Both the position numbers and the translations under genes were made by a program. A stretch of DNA of 25,922 nucleotides from Blautia sp. BIOML-A1. GTDB taxonomy: Bacteria; Bacillota; Clostridia; Lachnospirales; Lachnospiraceae. Positions within the stretch are counted from its first letter, which is position 1; every line of letters begins with the position of its first letter. The notes beneath the pieces are model-generated. The model was not told the origin of the DNA. It saw only the letters and a list, made by a program, of their open reading frames with translations, and made no database searches. The DNA is taken from positions 1-25,922 of the forward strand of contig NZ_WWVR01000044.1 of the NCBI RefSeq assembly GCF_009883055.1, given 5' to 3'. Positions 7,554-13,923 of this stretch are shown here, piece after piece.

Positions 7554-7579
7554 AAAAAAAGAAGAGCTACTCGCTCTTC
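7554..7579 (-). terminator. Rho-independent terminator of the XRE gene
   Basis: Perfect 7-bp stem GAAGAGC/GCTCTTC (7561-7567 and 7573-7579) with 5-nt loop, followed on the minus strand by seven T residues (7554-7560). It begins 14 bp after the XRE stop codon. Confidence 0.9.
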
Positions 7580-7592
7580 CCAGTTTGTCATA

Positions 7593-7910
7593 TCACTCTT
7601 CCAATAATGTGTGAATTACTTTGATGATTTTTTTCTGCTCTTTGATCGGAAGTTTTTCAATTTTTTCTGTCAGCTCATTGGTAACACCTGTAACTGAATG
7701 TGCCACAACATCAATCAAAAGAGTATCTGCTGAAACATCTAATGCATTTGCAATTGCAACAAAGGTATCCAATTTTGTAACTTTCAAGCCTCTCTCTATT
7801 ACACTCACATGCGTTGGACTTAAATTTACTAATGCAGCCAGTTCCTCTTGCGTGAGATTTTTTGCTTCTCGTGCTGATTTGATTCGCTGTCCTACTGCTT
7901 TCAAATCCAT
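7593..7910 (-). CDS. XRE-family transcriptional repressor
   Basis: A 105-residue DNA-binding protein. The N-terminal helix-turn-helix of the Cro/CI (XRE) type is at residues 8-62 with LTQEELAALVNLSPTHVSVI as the recognition segment and IERG closing it. The C-terminal part (EKIEKLPIKEQKKIIKVIHT) looks like a short dimerisation helix. ATG at 7910 has a GGAGGAGG site. A palindrome (7926-7943) lies between its -10 box and its start, so autoregulation is likely. It is monocistronic, closed by the terminator at 7554-7579, and divergent from the membrane protein gene at 8090. Confidence 0.85.
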   Translation of the reverse strand: MDLKAVGQRIKSAREAKNLTQEELAALVNLSPTHVSVIERGLKVTKLDTFVAIANALDVSADTLLIDVVAHSVTGVTNELTEKIEKLPIKEQKKIIKVIHTLLEE

Positions 7911-7925
7911 CGTAACACCTCCTCC

Positions 7926-7955
7926 AGAACGAATAATCGTTCTGAATTTAGTATA
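7926..7955 (-). promoter_or_regulatory. XRE promoter -10 and operator
   Basis: A -10 box TATACT (minus strand, 7950-7955) precedes an 18-bp palindrome AGAACGA-ATAA-TCGTTCT at 7926-7943 that would cover the transcription start. The -35 region is poor. The placement is typical of autorepression by the XRE protein it precedes. Confidence 0.5.
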
Positions 7956-7992
7956 CTTGTGGATATCTTAAATATACAGAATCGCAAAGCCA

Positions 7993-8012
7993 AGTTCTAA
8001 TTCTACAGAACT
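7993..8012. promoter_or_regulatory. AGTTCT-N8-AGAACT inverted repeat
   Basis: Six-base arms at 7993-7998 and 8007-8012, sharing the GTTCT/AGAAC core with the other two palindromes near the XRE gene. It lies 18 bp upstream of the -35 box of the plus-strand promoter at 8030-8057. Confidence 0.35.
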
Positions 8013-8029
8013 ATATTCAAAGTTTTTCT

Positions 8030-8057
8030 TTGCATTTTCGTAAAAAAGCGTTATGAT
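8030..8057 (+). promoter_or_regulatory. Promoter of the small membrane protein gene
   Basis: TTGCAT (8030-8035) and TATGAT (8052-8057) separated by 16 bp, 33 bp before the start codon at 8090. Confidence 0.5.
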
Positions 8058-8089
8058 TGAATCAGTTAAATCAAAGGAGGTATCAAATC

Positions 8090-8296
8090 ATGAAATCACA
8101 TAAATACTGGTCCTTAGGCGCACTTTTCTGTATGTTGGGATGCATTTATTCTGGAATCAAAAAATCTATGACTGCACATAAATACTTTGCCTATTCTTCA
8201 TTGCTTTGTATGGGCATGTCCATTTATTCCGGTCACAAACTGGTTTCTCCAAAGAAGAAAAAAATCACTGAATCAAATAATAGTGAGAATAATTAA
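8090..8296 (+). CDS. Small two-helix membrane protein, DUF6219-like
   Basis: A 68-residue protein with two hydrophobic segments (about 9-24 and 34-50) in an internally repeated pattern: HKYWSLGALFCMLGCIYSG and HKYFAYSSLLCMGMSIYSGH. The two halves look like a duplicated motif H-K-Y-[WF]...Y-S-G. A lysine-rich tail probably faces the cytoplasm. ATG at 8090 has AAAGGAGG 9 nt upstream; a longer frame from 8057 lacks a site. The pattern agrees with small clostridial membrane proteins annotated DUF6219 (from memory). Function unknown. Divergent from the XRE repressor and closed by the hairpin at 8327-8364. Confidence 0.75.
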   Translation: MKSHKYWSLGALFCMLGCIYSGIKKSMTAHKYFAYSSLLCMGMSIYSGHKLVSPKKKKITESNNSENN

Positions 8297-8326
8297 ATAA
8301 AAAATTGACCTTTATTCATCAAAGAC

Positions 8327-8364
8327 AAAGTTGCTGGAGAATATTTTTTCTCTCCAGCAACTTT
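8327..8364. terminator. Convergent terminator hairpin
   Basis: Perfect 14-bp inverted repeat (8327-8340 and 8351-8364) with a 10-nt loop, between the convergent genes ending at 8296 and 8373. Only a broken T-rich run follows on the plus strand, so strength in either direction is uncertain. Confidence 0.7.
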
Positions 8365-8372
8365 CTTTATCT

Positions 8373-8744
8373 TTAAGCCATTGAGATACAATACTGTCCA
8401 ATCAGCTTCATCCAACTATTATATTTATTCTTTTCACACACCTTTCGGCAAATTTCATTCTCCATCAATACACAGAACATCTTATCATAATCAAATGCCC
8501 AAACAGCACCATTCACATGGTTTTCCACTGCTTTCTGATCTATGCTTTTCAAGCGTGTGACCATTTTTTCAATTTCTCCATTTCCCAAGTTACCGATATT
8601 TTTGCAGATAAACCGAAAGAAATTCAACGTTGCATATTCATCATGCCAATGGAACTCTTCTGGATTGTTTTTAATTTTACTGGCTCTCAGCTGTTCTTTG
8701 ATTATCTGAGCAGCTACACCTTTCATCGAATCTTCGTATCTCAT
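8373..8744 (-). CDS. Hypothetical element protein
   Basis: A 123-residue soluble, mainly helical protein with a WHDEYATLNFFRFICKNIGN segment and a C-terminal SWMKLIGQYCISMA. I chose ATG at 8744, 9 nt after the stop of the upstream gene with an AGGTG site; GTG at 8753 is an alternative. It is co-transcribed with the gene at 8754-9326. No family recognised; no membrane segment or catalytic motif visible. Confidence 0.65.
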   Translation of the reverse strand: MRYEDSMKGVAAQIIKEQLRASKIKNNPEEFHWHDEYATLNFFRFICKNIGNLGNGEIEKMVTRLKSIDQKAVENHVNGAVWAFDYDKMFCVLMENEICRKVCEKNKYNSWMKLIGQYCISMA

Positions 8745-8753
8745 ATTATTCAC

Positions 8754-9326
8754 CTACTCTTCCTCAACGCCCAGTGACGGTTTAAATCTTTTATCCTTTG
8801 CCTGCGGTACCACGATCTCATAAAAATAAAATCCTAAATACCCAAGTGCCTGCTTCTTCATTTTATAAAAAGAAGTCCTGCCTATTCCTAACTCCTGTTG
8901 TACTTCCACATCTGTCTTATTATAATGACTGCAAAAACAGGAATGAAGGATCTCACTGAGCATCACACCATTCGGTGCATAGAACTTCACCAAAGTCATT
9001 CCCCGATAGATCATGTCCGACAATCCATAAATAATCATCAGATTATTCATCTCCCGGTGCATCTTTGGCACATTCAGCTGGCTGTTATAAATGCTCAGAT
9101 AACTCAATGCATATGCCATATCTTCATTGATTTTCTCCTGGCATTCCATATCCAGTTCTTCTAACACAATCTGATTTTCCAAAATCAATTTCTGATAGCT
9201 TGTCATCAATTCTTTAATATCAGTATAATGTCTTTCGATTGTAACTTCCAGATAATCCTGTGCATGACTTGCCATCTGGAAGGTAATTTCTTTCATTGAT
9301 TTAATTGCATAATCTCTGTCTGTCAT
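8754..9326 (-). CDS. Hypothetical protein with C-terminal helix-turn-helix
   Basis: A 190-residue protein. The first two thirds are helical and unrecognised. The C-terminal portion KTDVEVQQELGIGRTSFYKM followed by KKQALGYLGFYFYEIVVPQA resembles the ArpU/sigma-like helix-turn-helix of phage and plasmid regulators. ATG at 9326 has GGAG 12 nt upstream, a long spacing; the upstream TTG at 9335 is too close to the site. It precedes the hypothetical gene at 8373-8744 by 9 nt. The 240-bp interval upstream (9336-9576) holds a short hairpin (AGACC/GGTCT core near 9367-9382) and no other gene that I can support. Confidence 0.68.
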   Translation of the reverse strand: MTDRDYAIKSMKEITFQMASHAQDYLEVTIERHYTDIKELMTSYQKLILENQIVLEELDMECQEKINEDMAYALSYLSIYNSQLNVPKMHREMNNLMIIYGLSDMIYRGMTLVKFYAPNGVMLSEILHSCFCSHYNKTDVEVQQELGIGRTSFYKMKKQALGYLGFYFYEIVVPQAKDKRFKPSLGVEEE

Positions 9327-9576
9327 CAGTTTCAAAATCTCCTTATCATCATCACACTAACTGGCGGTCTTTCAGACCAGTTCGCTTTCCCCATGATTTT
9401 GATGGGAAGCAATTACTTACTACAACTTGCAGAAGCGGATATCCAAAAGGCATTGTGGGAGCTGCCTTTACTGACCGGAATCCCTCTTCTTATGTAAAAC
9501 CTGCAGGAATATAAAGGGAAAGTGACTATCCCTGCCGGTTAATAATCCAAATAATATCGTCTATACCAATCTCTCC

Positions 9577-9816
9577 TTATGCTGTTTTTCTCTCCATAAA
9601 CCATTTATCCACTTCGTAAAACAAGTGGCTTTCCTGCCCCTGTATCATACAGATGTACATCATTCCTACACCGCCTGCCTTTCTGCTGGCGCATCGCTCG
9701 ATTTTCAAAATTCTGTCAATGCTATACTTTCTTCCATCCTCCCATGTAAAAAATATGGGAACCAGCTGTCCGTCTTTCCGAAACTCTGCTACTACATCTA
9801 CATATACTTTGTTCAT
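9577..9816 (-). CDS. Small third protein of the polymerase operon
   Basis: A 79-residue soluble protein: VYVDVVAEFRKDGQLVPIFF then TWEDGRKYSIDRIL and a VDKWFMER ending. The pattern of a beta-rich FTW.DGRKY.I domain with a C-terminal W resembles the small DUF6504-like proteins encoded with Y-family polymerases in other bacteria; this is a resemblance of pattern, not a confirmed match. It follows the LexA-like gene by 12 bp and belongs to the polymerase operon, so a role in the translesion complex is a reasonable guess. ATG at 9816 has AGGTG upstream. Confidence 0.65.
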   Translation of the reverse strand: MNKVYVDVVAEFRKDGQLVPIFFTWEDGRKYSIDRILKIERCASRKAGGVGMMYICMIQGQESHLFYEVDKWFMERKTA

Positions 9817-9828
9817 GCCGACACCTCA

Positions 9829-10041
9829 CTATAAAATCTCAATTGCTCTTGGCGATGCCGGGATTCTGCGGATATATCCATTTAACTCCAACTGTTTGAT
9901 TCTGGAAAAAGCAGATGATGTTGATCTTACTCCGATCATTTTTCCAAATTCCCGTACTGTCGGCGGATATCCATGCTCCTTCGTATAATCCAAAATACAC
10001 TGATAACTTTCTTTCTGTTTTTTGGTTAATGCTTTTTTCAA
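9829..10041 (-). CDS. LexA DNA-binding domain protein without protease domain
   Basis: A 70-residue protein that is only the winged helix of LexA: LTKKQKESYQCILDYTKEHG then YPPTVREFGKMIGVRSTSSA and a wing ending ASPRAIEIL. A full LexA is about 200 residues with an S24 protease half; here the frame stops at TAA right after the wing, and no S24 sequence follows. The start is TTG at 10041, with GGAGG 7 nt upstream. It lies 14 bp after the polymerase gene. It could compete with or copy LexA at SOS boxes but, lacking the cleavage and dimerisation domain, would not be inactivated by RecA. Confidence 0.82.
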   Translation of the reverse strand: MKKALTKKQKESYQCILDYTKEHGYPPTVREFGKMIGVRSTSSAFSRIKQLELNGYIRRIPASPRAIEIL

Positions 10042-10055
10042 ATCTATCCCTCCAA

Positions 10056-11303
10056 TTACCCATGAAAATAACTGTGTGGATGGATCGTGTGCGTACCAGC
10101 GTCTAAGTGGGATAAGACTTTATCCTGATACATTGCCGCTCGCTGTATACTGAAATAACCAAACCGTCGTCTGATCTCATCTACAGTACGATCCAGCTTC
10201 TCTAACTTTTCCTTTTTCTCCTGATTTCCAAATAAATCCAACTGCACGGGAATATCATCCAACACAAGATCTACTGCTCGTATACCAAGGCTTCTGATTG
10301 GATGCTCCCATTTATAATGATCCTTAAACAACTGAAATGCTGCTGTCACAATTTCATCTGTTATATTTGTCGGATGAAGTAATTGTTTCTGCCTCGAAAA
10401 ACTAAACAAGCCATTGTCCCGAACCGTAATTTCTATCGTTTTGCATTTAAAACCATGCTTTCTCAATCTTGCTGCAACGCTTTCTGTTAGTGCCATCTGA
10501 ATAATCCAAACATCCAGATCATCTTCCAAATCTCTTGGAGTTGTGGTACTATTGCCGATTGACTTCACCGGAGCTGCATACCCGTCTTTGCAAACTGGAT
10601 CATTGTCCCAGCCATTTGCAAATGACCATAACACAATTCCCATTTTTCCAAAATGGCTTTCTAGCATTGTTTCATCACTTTCTGCAAGTTCCCCAATGGT
10701 TCGGATCCCCAGCTTCTGAAGTTTCTTCCGCGTCTGTCTTCCAACATAAAGCAGATTCGATGCAGGAAGCTGCCAAATCATACTTTTATAATTCTCCCGG
10801 TTAAACTCTGTAATCGCATCTGGCTTTTTGTAATCCGAACCAAGTTTCGCATAAATCTTATTCCAGGAAATTCCAATACTTACCGTTACACCCAGTTCAT
10901 ATTTAATCCGATGGCTGATTTCTCTTGCAATCGTTATTCCGCTTCCTTTCAGATTTCTGCTATCTGATACATCCAGCCAGGCTTCATCAATCCCATATGG
11001 CTCGATCTTGTCCGTATACTCCGAATAGATTTCTCTTGCCATCTGTGAAAATCTCAAATACAAGTCCATCCGTGGTGGTACAAATATGATTTCCGGGCAA
11101 ATCTGTTTTGCCTGCCATAATGCCATTCCGGTCTTTACACCTTTTCGCTTTGCAATATAATTTGCTGTCAGCACAATTCCATGCCGAGCTTCCGGATCAC
11201 CGCCAACTGCAAGAGGCATTCCGGCAAATTCCGGGTGATGCAACATTTCCACACTTGCATAAAATGAATTCATGTCGCTATGAAGAATTGTTCTGTCTCC
11301 CAT
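10056..11303 (-). CDS. Y-family DNA polymerase (UmuC/DinB-like)
   Basis: Error-prone lesion-bypass polymerase of about 415 residues. Metal-binding acids are in ILHSDMNSFYASVE (Asp10) and YGIDEAWLD (Asp106, Glu107). The steric and incoming-nucleotide region and the helix-hairpin-helix (LGIRTIGELAESD) follow, and a classic beta-clamp-binding motif QLDLF is at 354-358. ATG at 11303 is preceded closely by GGTGGTGGAG; GTG codons at 11312 and 11315 are possible starts. It heads a three-gene operon with a LexA-like winged helix and a small protein. Its promoter carries a 17-bp palindrome exactly between -35 and -10, matching a second copy near the promoter of the divergent S24 repressor, so it should be damage-inducible. 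Confidence 0.95.
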   Translation of the reverse strand: MGDRTILHSDMNSFYASVEMLHHPEFAGMPLAVGGDPEARHGIVLTANYIAKRKGVKTGMALWQAKQICPEIIFVPPRMDLYLRFSQMAREIYSEYTDKIEPYGIDEAWLDVSDSRNLKGSGITIAREISHRIKYELGVTVSIGISWNKIYAKLGSDYKKPDAITEFNRENYKSMIWQLPASNLLYVGRQTRKKLQKLGIRTIGELAESDETMLESHFGKMGIVLWSFANGWDNDPVCKDGYAAPVKSIGNSTTTPRDLEDDLDVWIIQMALTESVAARLRKHGFKCKTIEITVRDNGLFSFSRQKQLLHPTNITDEIVTAAFQLFKDHYKWEHPIRSLGIRAVDLVLDDIPVQLDLFGNQEKKEKLEKLDRTVDEIRRRFGYFSIQRAAMYQDKVLSHLDAGTHTIHPHSYFHG

Positions 11304-11359
11304 TAACTCCACCACCTTCTCCCTGTTTGCTTAATTGTCTTATCAATTTCTGTATGCTT

Positions 11360-11389
11360 AGTATATATCTCCGTATTGGAGATAGTCAA
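11360..11389 (-). promoter_or_regulatory. Polymerase operon promoter with embedded operator
   Basis: Minus-strand -35 TTGACT (11384-11389) and -10 TATACT (11360-11365) with an 18-bp spacer. The spacer is filled by the palindrome ATCTCC-N5-GGAGAT at 11367-11383. A repressor bound there would block RNA polymerase directly. Confidence 0.75.
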
Positions 11390-11408
11390 GCGACATCTTG
11401 GTCGTATT

Positions 11409-11425
11409 ATCTCCCTTTTGGAGAT
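11409..11425. promoter_or_regulatory. Second ATCTCC-N5-GGAGAT operator
   Basis: Same 17-bp palindrome as at 11367-11383, centre-to-centre distance 42 bp, about four helical turns. It ends 5 bp before the -35 box of the repressor gene promoter. Two equal sites on one helix face suggest cooperative binding by the XRE-S24 repressor. Confidence 0.75.
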
Positions 11426-11430
11426 TTTTC

Positions 11431-11459
11431 TTGATTTTTGATTTTATTCGGGTTATAAT
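11431..11459 (+). promoter_or_regulatory. Promoter of the XRE-S24 repressor gene
   Basis: TTGATT (11431-11436) and a consensus TATAAT (11454-11459) with 17 bp between them, 36 bp before the start codon at 11496. Confidence 0.8.
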
Positions 11460-11495
11460 GCATATAGAAAAATCAAAAAGAAATGAGGCGAACAT

Positions 11496-12230
11496 ATGCG
11501 TGCTTTCGGAGAAGTATTAGTAGAAAACAGAAAAAGGAAAGGCTACTCCCAGGCGGATCTGGTGGACTTACTTGCTCAGGAAGGAATTGAAGTTACTACG
11601 AAAGCAGTCTCCAAATGGGAGAATCTAACAAGAGAACCCTCCTTACACACAATCCTGACAGTTTGTCAGATTTTAGATATTGAAGATATATACGAAGAAT
11701 TTTTAGGTGAAAATCCATTTGATCATGTCATGGAAAATTTGAATGAAGACGGCAAAGCTAAGATTATTGAATTTGCCAATCTTCTGCGGGCGTCCAGAAA
11801 GTATCTTCCGCATAGAGCCGATATCATTCCATTTGAAAATTATCAGCCGATTGCAGTAGAGCCAGCTTCTGCCGGTACTGGAAATTATATTGAAGACAGT
11901 GTAAAAGAAAGTTACAATGTCGGTCATCTCGCACCTGAAAAGACGGATTTTGGAATCCGTATATCTGGTGACAGTATGGAACCAATGTATCATACCGGAG
12001 ATGTTGCATGGGTTCATAAACAAGACAGTATCTCCAACGGTGAAATCGGTATCTTCTATCTCAATGGCAATACCTATATCAAAGAGCTACATGACGGTCC
12101 GGATGGAGTTTATCTGGTTTCATTGAATGAAAAGTATCATCCAATCCAGATTTATGAATCTGATTCTTTTAAAATCTTTGGGAAAGTAATCGGAAAATGC
12201 AAAGGAGCAGAAATCCCTGGTTTTCATTAA
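11496..12230 (+). CDS. XRE-S24 self-cleaving repressor (CI/LexA-like)
   Basis: A 244-residue repressor. The N-terminal XRE helix-turn-helix (about 6-62) contains GYSQADLVDLLAQEGIEVTT. The C-terminal S24/LexA peptidase domain has a cleavage site Ala126-Gly127 in EPASAGTGNY, the nucleophile Ser160 in SGDSMEPMYHTGD and the general base Lys196 in NTYIKEL. All catalytic positions are present, and the Ser-Lys distance fits the family. RecA-stimulated self-cleavage after DNA damage would derepress the divergent polymerase operon; this follows from family knowledge. The two operators between the genes are its likely targets. The GAGG site precedes ATG at 11496. Confidence 0.95.
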   Translation: MRAFGEVLVENRKRKGYSQADLVDLLAQEGIEVTTKAVSKWENLTREPSLHTILTVCQILDIEDIYEEFLGENPFDHVMENLNEDGKAKIIEFANLLRASRKYLPHRADIIPFENYQPIAVEPASAGTGNYIEDSVKESYNVGHLAPEKTDFGIRISGDSMEPMYHTGDVAWVHKQDSISNGEIGIFYLNGNTYIKELHDGPDGVYLVSLNEKYHPIQIYESDSFKIFGKVIGKCKGAEIPGFH

Positions 12231-12287
12231 AGATCAACTGCAGACTTCTAGCCTGCTCTTGCTGAAAATAATAAAGGAAGTGATAAA

Positions 12288-12488
12288 ATGGCAATTAACA
12301 ACACACTTAAAGATATCCGTGAAGAACGAAATCTCGTTCAGGCAGATCTTGCAAAAGCTGTCGGTTCTTGCAGTGATACCATCGGACGCATTGAGCGTGG
12401 TGAGCGAAATGCCTCTCTCGAAATTGCAATCCGTCTGGCACATTATCTGAAAATGCCAGTAGAAGAGATTTTTCAAATTGAAGACTGA
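12288..12488 (+). CDS. Small XRE-family regulator
   Basis: A 66-residue protein that is a bare XRE helix-turn-helix: IREERNLVQADLAKAVGSCS then DTIGRIERGERNASLEIAIR and KMPVEEIFQIED. Members of this short group often act as autoregulated switches in mobile elements. The ATG at 12288 has an AAAGGAAG site. It lies 57 bp after the S24 repressor on the same strand with no visible terminator between them, so the two may be co-transcribed; a strong terminator follows. Confidence 0.88.
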   Translation: MAINNTLKDIREERNLVQADLAKAVGSCSDTIGRIERGERNASLEIAIRLAHYLKMPVEEIFQIED

Positions 12489-12502
12489 ACCGCAAATATC
12501 AG

Positions 12503-12535
12503 AAAACCGAGGACTGTTCCCCGGTTTTTCTTTTT
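12503..12535 (+). terminator. Rho-independent terminator
   Basis: Stem 12503-12512 with 12519-12528 (9 of 10 pairs), followed by TTTTTCTTTTT. It closes the XRE-S24 / XRE transcript and may also serve the convergent flavodoxin gene. Confidence 0.85.
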
Positions 12536-12546
12536 CGCCAAACTAT

Positions 12547-12981
12547 TTATAGTCCTTTTACAAACTCAACTGCATTTTTTATATCTTTTTCATCTGGATG
12601 CCCTTTTGCTATACCACCCAGCAGTTTAAATGGACCAAATGTGTCATAGCCCTTGCATCCGAATTTTCCGATTACTGTAGAATGCTTCTTGTCCAAAATC
12701 TGCTCTATGGATTTATAATTCGCATTTCCAGCATAAGTACAGATCAGAAATACCATTTTGTCGTCCGGTAGATTCTTCTCTGCAAATCCCAATATAGACT
12801 GATGAAATTTTGAAAAATAGATTCCTGATGCAAACCCAATCATATCATAACTGCTCAAATCTGCATCTGGCTGTTTTACAGCATCAATCAAATCAACCTG
12901 ACATTCTTCTGCAATGTTCTTTACTAATTTTTCTGTGTTTCCATGATGCACAGATGAATATACGATTACCTTTCTCATCAT
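12547..12981 (-). CDS. Flavodoxin family protein
   Basis: A 144-residue flavodoxin-fold protein. The FMN phosphate loop SSVHHGNTEK is at residues 9-18 and an FASGIYFSKFHQ segment corresponds to the second FMN-contacting loop. The length is that of short flavodoxins of the YCBI/protoporphyrinogen-type group found in clostridia. It likely carries FMN and acts in electron transfer or a quinone/oxidoreductase role; the partner is not encoded here. It overlaps the MmcQ/YjbR gene by 4 bp (ATGA), so the two are translated together. Confidence 0.88.
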   Translation of the reverse strand: MMRKVIVYSSVHHGNTEKLVKNIAEECQVDLIDAVKQPDADLSSYDMIGFASGIYFSKFHQSILGFAEKNLPDDKMVFLICTYAGNANYKSIEQILDKKHSTVIGKFGCKGYDTFGPFKLLGGIAKGHPDEKDIKNAVEFVKGL

Positions 12982-13349
12982 TCTTCCTTTCCTCTATTCC
13001 CATCAATCATATCATAGCTCATATCCAAAAAATCTAATGTCTTTGCTTCACTTACTGAACCATCCAGTAAAATTGTGATCCAGTGCTGTTTGTTCATATG
13101 GTATCCTGGCAAAAATCCAAAGGTCTGAATAATCATACTTGTCATTTCCGGATCACATTTTACATCAATAATATCGACAAATTCATTTCCTTCTAATCCG
13201 AGTTTGCATTTTTCAACGCTCATGACCACAGCATACCATTTTCCATTCTTATGTCGCAGCACAGCATTATCTGGTGATTGTGCCCATAAATACTCCGGCA
13301 TCGTTCCATACTGTTTCTTCACATATTCAAAAATTTCTTCTTTCTTCAC
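12978..13349 (-). CDS. MmcQ/YjbR family protein
   Basis: A 123-residue protein of the MmcQ/YjbR group (CyaY-like double-wing fold). Family marks include YGTMPEYLWAQSPDNAVLRH and then KWYAVVMSVEK, the hydrophobic core LGL, and GYHMNKQHWITILLDGSVSE. The start is GTG at 13349 with AGGAG 11 nt upstream. The role is unknown for the family; DNA-binding or a metal-linked role has been suggested. It is coupled to the flavodoxin-like gene. Both are likely accessory cargo of the element. Confidence 0.88.
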   Translation of the reverse strand: MKKEEIFEYVKKQYGTMPEYLWAQSPDNAVLRHKNGKWYAVVMSVEKCKLGLEGNEFVDIIDVKCDPEMTSMIIQTFGFLPGYHMNKQHWITILLDGSVSEAKTLDFLDMSYDMIDGNRGKEE

Positions 13350-13488
13350 AATCTATTCAACTCCTGATTCTTCTGATATCCTGCCATAATCATACCATAT
13401 TTTCGGTTCCCGTACTACCTGCCAAATTCTTTTGCATTTTCCCGGTTCTCCTGACTTTAACTAATAGAGGGGTAAAACAGCAAGGACA

Positions 13489-13544
13489 GGAAGTGAGGAT
13501 ACACTTCCGGGAAATCCCAATTTAGGGAACCCTGCCCTAAATTG
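13489..13544. other. Candidate origin of transfer (oriT)
   Basis: Two adjacent perfect inverted repeats lie upstream of mobC: GGAAGTG-N6-CACTTCC (13489-13508) and CAATTTAGGG-N7-CCCTAAATTG (13518-13544), followed by a run of seven A. Neither stem is followed by a T-run on its own transcript, so they are not terminators. Stem-loops next to a relaxase and its accessory protein are where the oriT of MOBP elements normally lies; the nick site would be close to these stems, but I cannot place it. Confidence 0.55.
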
Positions 13545-13599
13545 AAAAAAACGCTGAAAGCAACGATACTACTGCCCTCTCAGAAAGGAGAACCCGCCA

Positions 13600-13923
13600 A
13601 TGGCTGAAAGAAAGAGAAACAAAGAAATCCATTTCTATGTCACCGAAGAAGAACGAAAGCTAATCCGCAGGAAGATGATAGAATCAAAGACAAAAAACAT
13701 GGGAGCTTATCTGCGCAAAATGGCAATCGACGGTTACATCGTCAACACAGATACCACTCCACTTAAGAAACAGTATGAGGAAATGCACAAGATTGGTGTA
13801 AATATCAACCAGATTGCAAAAAAGGTAAATACCACCGGAGATCTATATCCAGAAGAAATGCAAGAATTGAAAGAGATGGTGAAAGAATTATGGCGTATCT
13901 TAAGATCTTCCCCATTAAAGTAA
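13600..13923 (+). CDS. mobC: MobC-like relaxosome accessory protein
   Basis: A 107-residue protein with a ribbon-helix-helix-type N-terminal half (RNKEIHFYVTEEERKLIRRK) and the MobC-type segment KIGVNINQIAKKVNTTGDL. Such proteins bind oriT next to the relaxase and help it nick. ATG at 13600 has AGAAAGGAG upstream. It overlaps the relaxase gene by 34 bp, which indicates coupled translation. The gene symbol is by family position. Confidence 0.9.
   Translation: MAERKRNKEIHFYVTEEERKLIRRKMIESKTKNMGAYLRKMAIDGYIVNTDTTPLKKQYEEMHKIGVNINQIAKKVNTTGDLYPEEMQELKEMVKELWRILRSSPLK

Noticed and set aside
11703..12126. Frames of 61-106 codons on both strands
   Set aside because: They lie inside the S24 repressor gene, whose motifs are complete.
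13518..13544. Perfect 10-bp inverted repeat as a transcription terminator
   Set aside because: It is followed by A residues on the plus strand and by GGGATTTCCC on the minus strand, so no terminator in either direction.
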